6,159 bases of DNA, taken from positions 1 to 6,159 of the forward strand of contig CAJJDL010000284.1 in assembly GCA_905182935.1 (NCBI GenBank), in the 5' to 3' direction. Source of the DNA: an uncultured Nitrospinaceae bacterium (GTDB lineage: Bacteria; Nitrospinota; Nitrospinia; Nitrospinales; VA-1). Every line of letters starts with the position of its first letter. Within the stretch, counting starts at the first letter, position 1. Below, one piece after another: positions 5,410-6,159 of this stretch. Under the pieces are notes generated by a model. It had not been told where the DNA came from and did no database searches. It saw nothing but the letters and a program-made list of their open reading frames with translations. Position numbers and translations under genes: made by a program.

Positions 5410-6159
5410 CTACCCTTGGTTTCTTCGATGTATAATTCTCAAACCTTCAAGAGTTAAAAAAGGATCAATGATATCTATGGTTTTTGTTTTAGAAGCAATT
5501 AAATCAACTATACCGCCGGTACCAATCACCTGTGTTTTTTGTTGTAGCTCCTCTTGAATTCTTAACACCATGCCATCAATCATACCAACAAACCCATAGA
5601 CCGTACCCGAATGAATACTTTCAATCGTAGACTTACCTATAACATACTCAGGTTCTGCCATATCTACACGAGGCAGCATAGCAGCACTTTTAAACAGAGC
5701 TTCTAAAGATAATTGGACTCCCGGAGAAATAGCTCCACCCAAATACTCTCCTTTTTGAGAAACAACATCAAATGTTGTTGCTGTACCAAAATCAACTATA
5801 ATTAAAGGTCCTCCATACTTTTCATAAGCAGCCACAGAATTGACAATTCTATCAGCACCGACTTCAGCCGGATTTTTATAAAGTATAGACATTCCTGTTT
5901 TAATTCCCGGGCCAACAATAAGAGGGTCGCAGGAAAAGTATTTATTACTCATTTCCTTTAAAACAGGAACCAATGGTGGTACAACACAGGCTATAATGAT
6001 TTCGTCAATCGTTTCAGTATCAACATTATTAAATTGGATAAACTCTTTAATTAGCACCCAGTATTCGTCTGAAGTACGATTCCATTCAGTTCGAATACGC
6101 CAGTGAGTTAAAAGATTTTTGCCAGTAAATAAACCTATGACATTATTTGAGTTACCAAT
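5410..6159 (-). CDS. coaX: Type III pantothenate kinase, 5' end beyond the window
   Basis: Phosphorylates pantothenate to 4'-phosphopantothenate, the first committed step of CoA synthesis, in the cytoplasm. The type III enzyme is known as an ASKHA-fold dimer that needs a monovalent cation and is not feedback-inhibited by CoA. The visible 249 codons run to the window edge and open with IGNSNNVIGLFTG, the phosphate motif usually written DIGNTN. Only about six N-terminal residues should be missing for the normal 255-260. Counting from the edge: GADRIVNSVAAY at 101-112 carries the proposed catalytic aspartate, DFGTATTFD at 123-131 is the second phosphate motif, GGAISPGVQ is at 141-149 and GTGG at 213-216. 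An in-frame GTG at 6057 is only an internal valine codon, because HWRIRTEWNRTSDEY just before it is strongly conserved family sequence. The gene upstream is out of view; birA is a frequent neighbour elsewhere. Confidence 0.95.
   Translation of the reverse strand: MGNSNNVIGLFTGKNLLTHWRIRTEWNRTSDEYWVLIKEFIQFNNVDTETIDEIIIACVVPPLVPVLKEMSNKYFSCDPLIVGPGIKTGMSILYKNPAEVGADRIVNSVAAYEKYGGPLIIVDFGTATTFDVVSQKGEYLGGAISPGVQLSLEALFKSAAMLPRVDMAEPEYVIGKSTIESIHSGTVYGFVGMIDGMVLRIQEELQQKTQVIGTGGIVDLIASKTKTIDIIDPFLTLEGLRIIHRRNQG

Overview
The window is an AT-rich stretch (below 40% G+C by eye) of bacterial chromosome. Coding density is high, ATG/GTG starts are used, and several genes have clear Shine-Dalgarno sites. 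The genes are mostly core metabolism and repair. The host is probably Gram-negative: one gene has a classical signal peptide followed by a cysteine-paired Sel1-like repeat protein of the kind exported to a periplasm. I cannot fix the phylum; Nitrospinota, Desulfobacterota or other low-GC proteobacterial-type lineages are guesses only. I see no tRNA, rRNA, CRISPR array, transposase or phage gene.

Layout. On the minus strand, from 2785 down to 146, is a tight run of four genes: shikimate kinase (aroK), a leucine-rich-repeat (LRR) protein, an AlkA-type DNA-3-methyladenine glycosylase and a class I O-methyltransferase. Gaps are 5, 16 and 24 nt, so this looks like one transcription unit. A 241-nt divergent intergenic region (2786-3026) carries an extended -10 promoter facing right. 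It precedes a two-gene plus-strand unit: a secreted Sel1-like protein (GTG start) and, one nucleotide later, a second LRR protein. A short convergent gap (4180-4287) holds a candidate terminator for the minus strand. A third LRR gene lies on the minus strand (4288-5244). Further right is a type III pantothenate kinase (coaX), whose first few codons lie beyond the right edge.

The housekeeping genes cover chorismate synthesis, CoA synthesis, alkylation repair and SAM-dependent methylation. They have no obvious shared pathway. The distinctive feature is the cluster of three LRR genes plus the Sel1 gene between coaX and alkA. All three LRR proteins are built on the same 27-residue ribonuclease-inhibitor-like repeat and begin with a similar degenerate capping repeat, so they look like local paralogs. 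None has a signal peptide, whereas the Sel1 protein does. Their function cannot be read from the sequence. The most defensible view is a lineage-specific family of protein-interaction scaffolds, with one copy translated next to an exported partner and another placed inside a housekeeping operon. I do not see a recognisable defence, toxin or mobile system.
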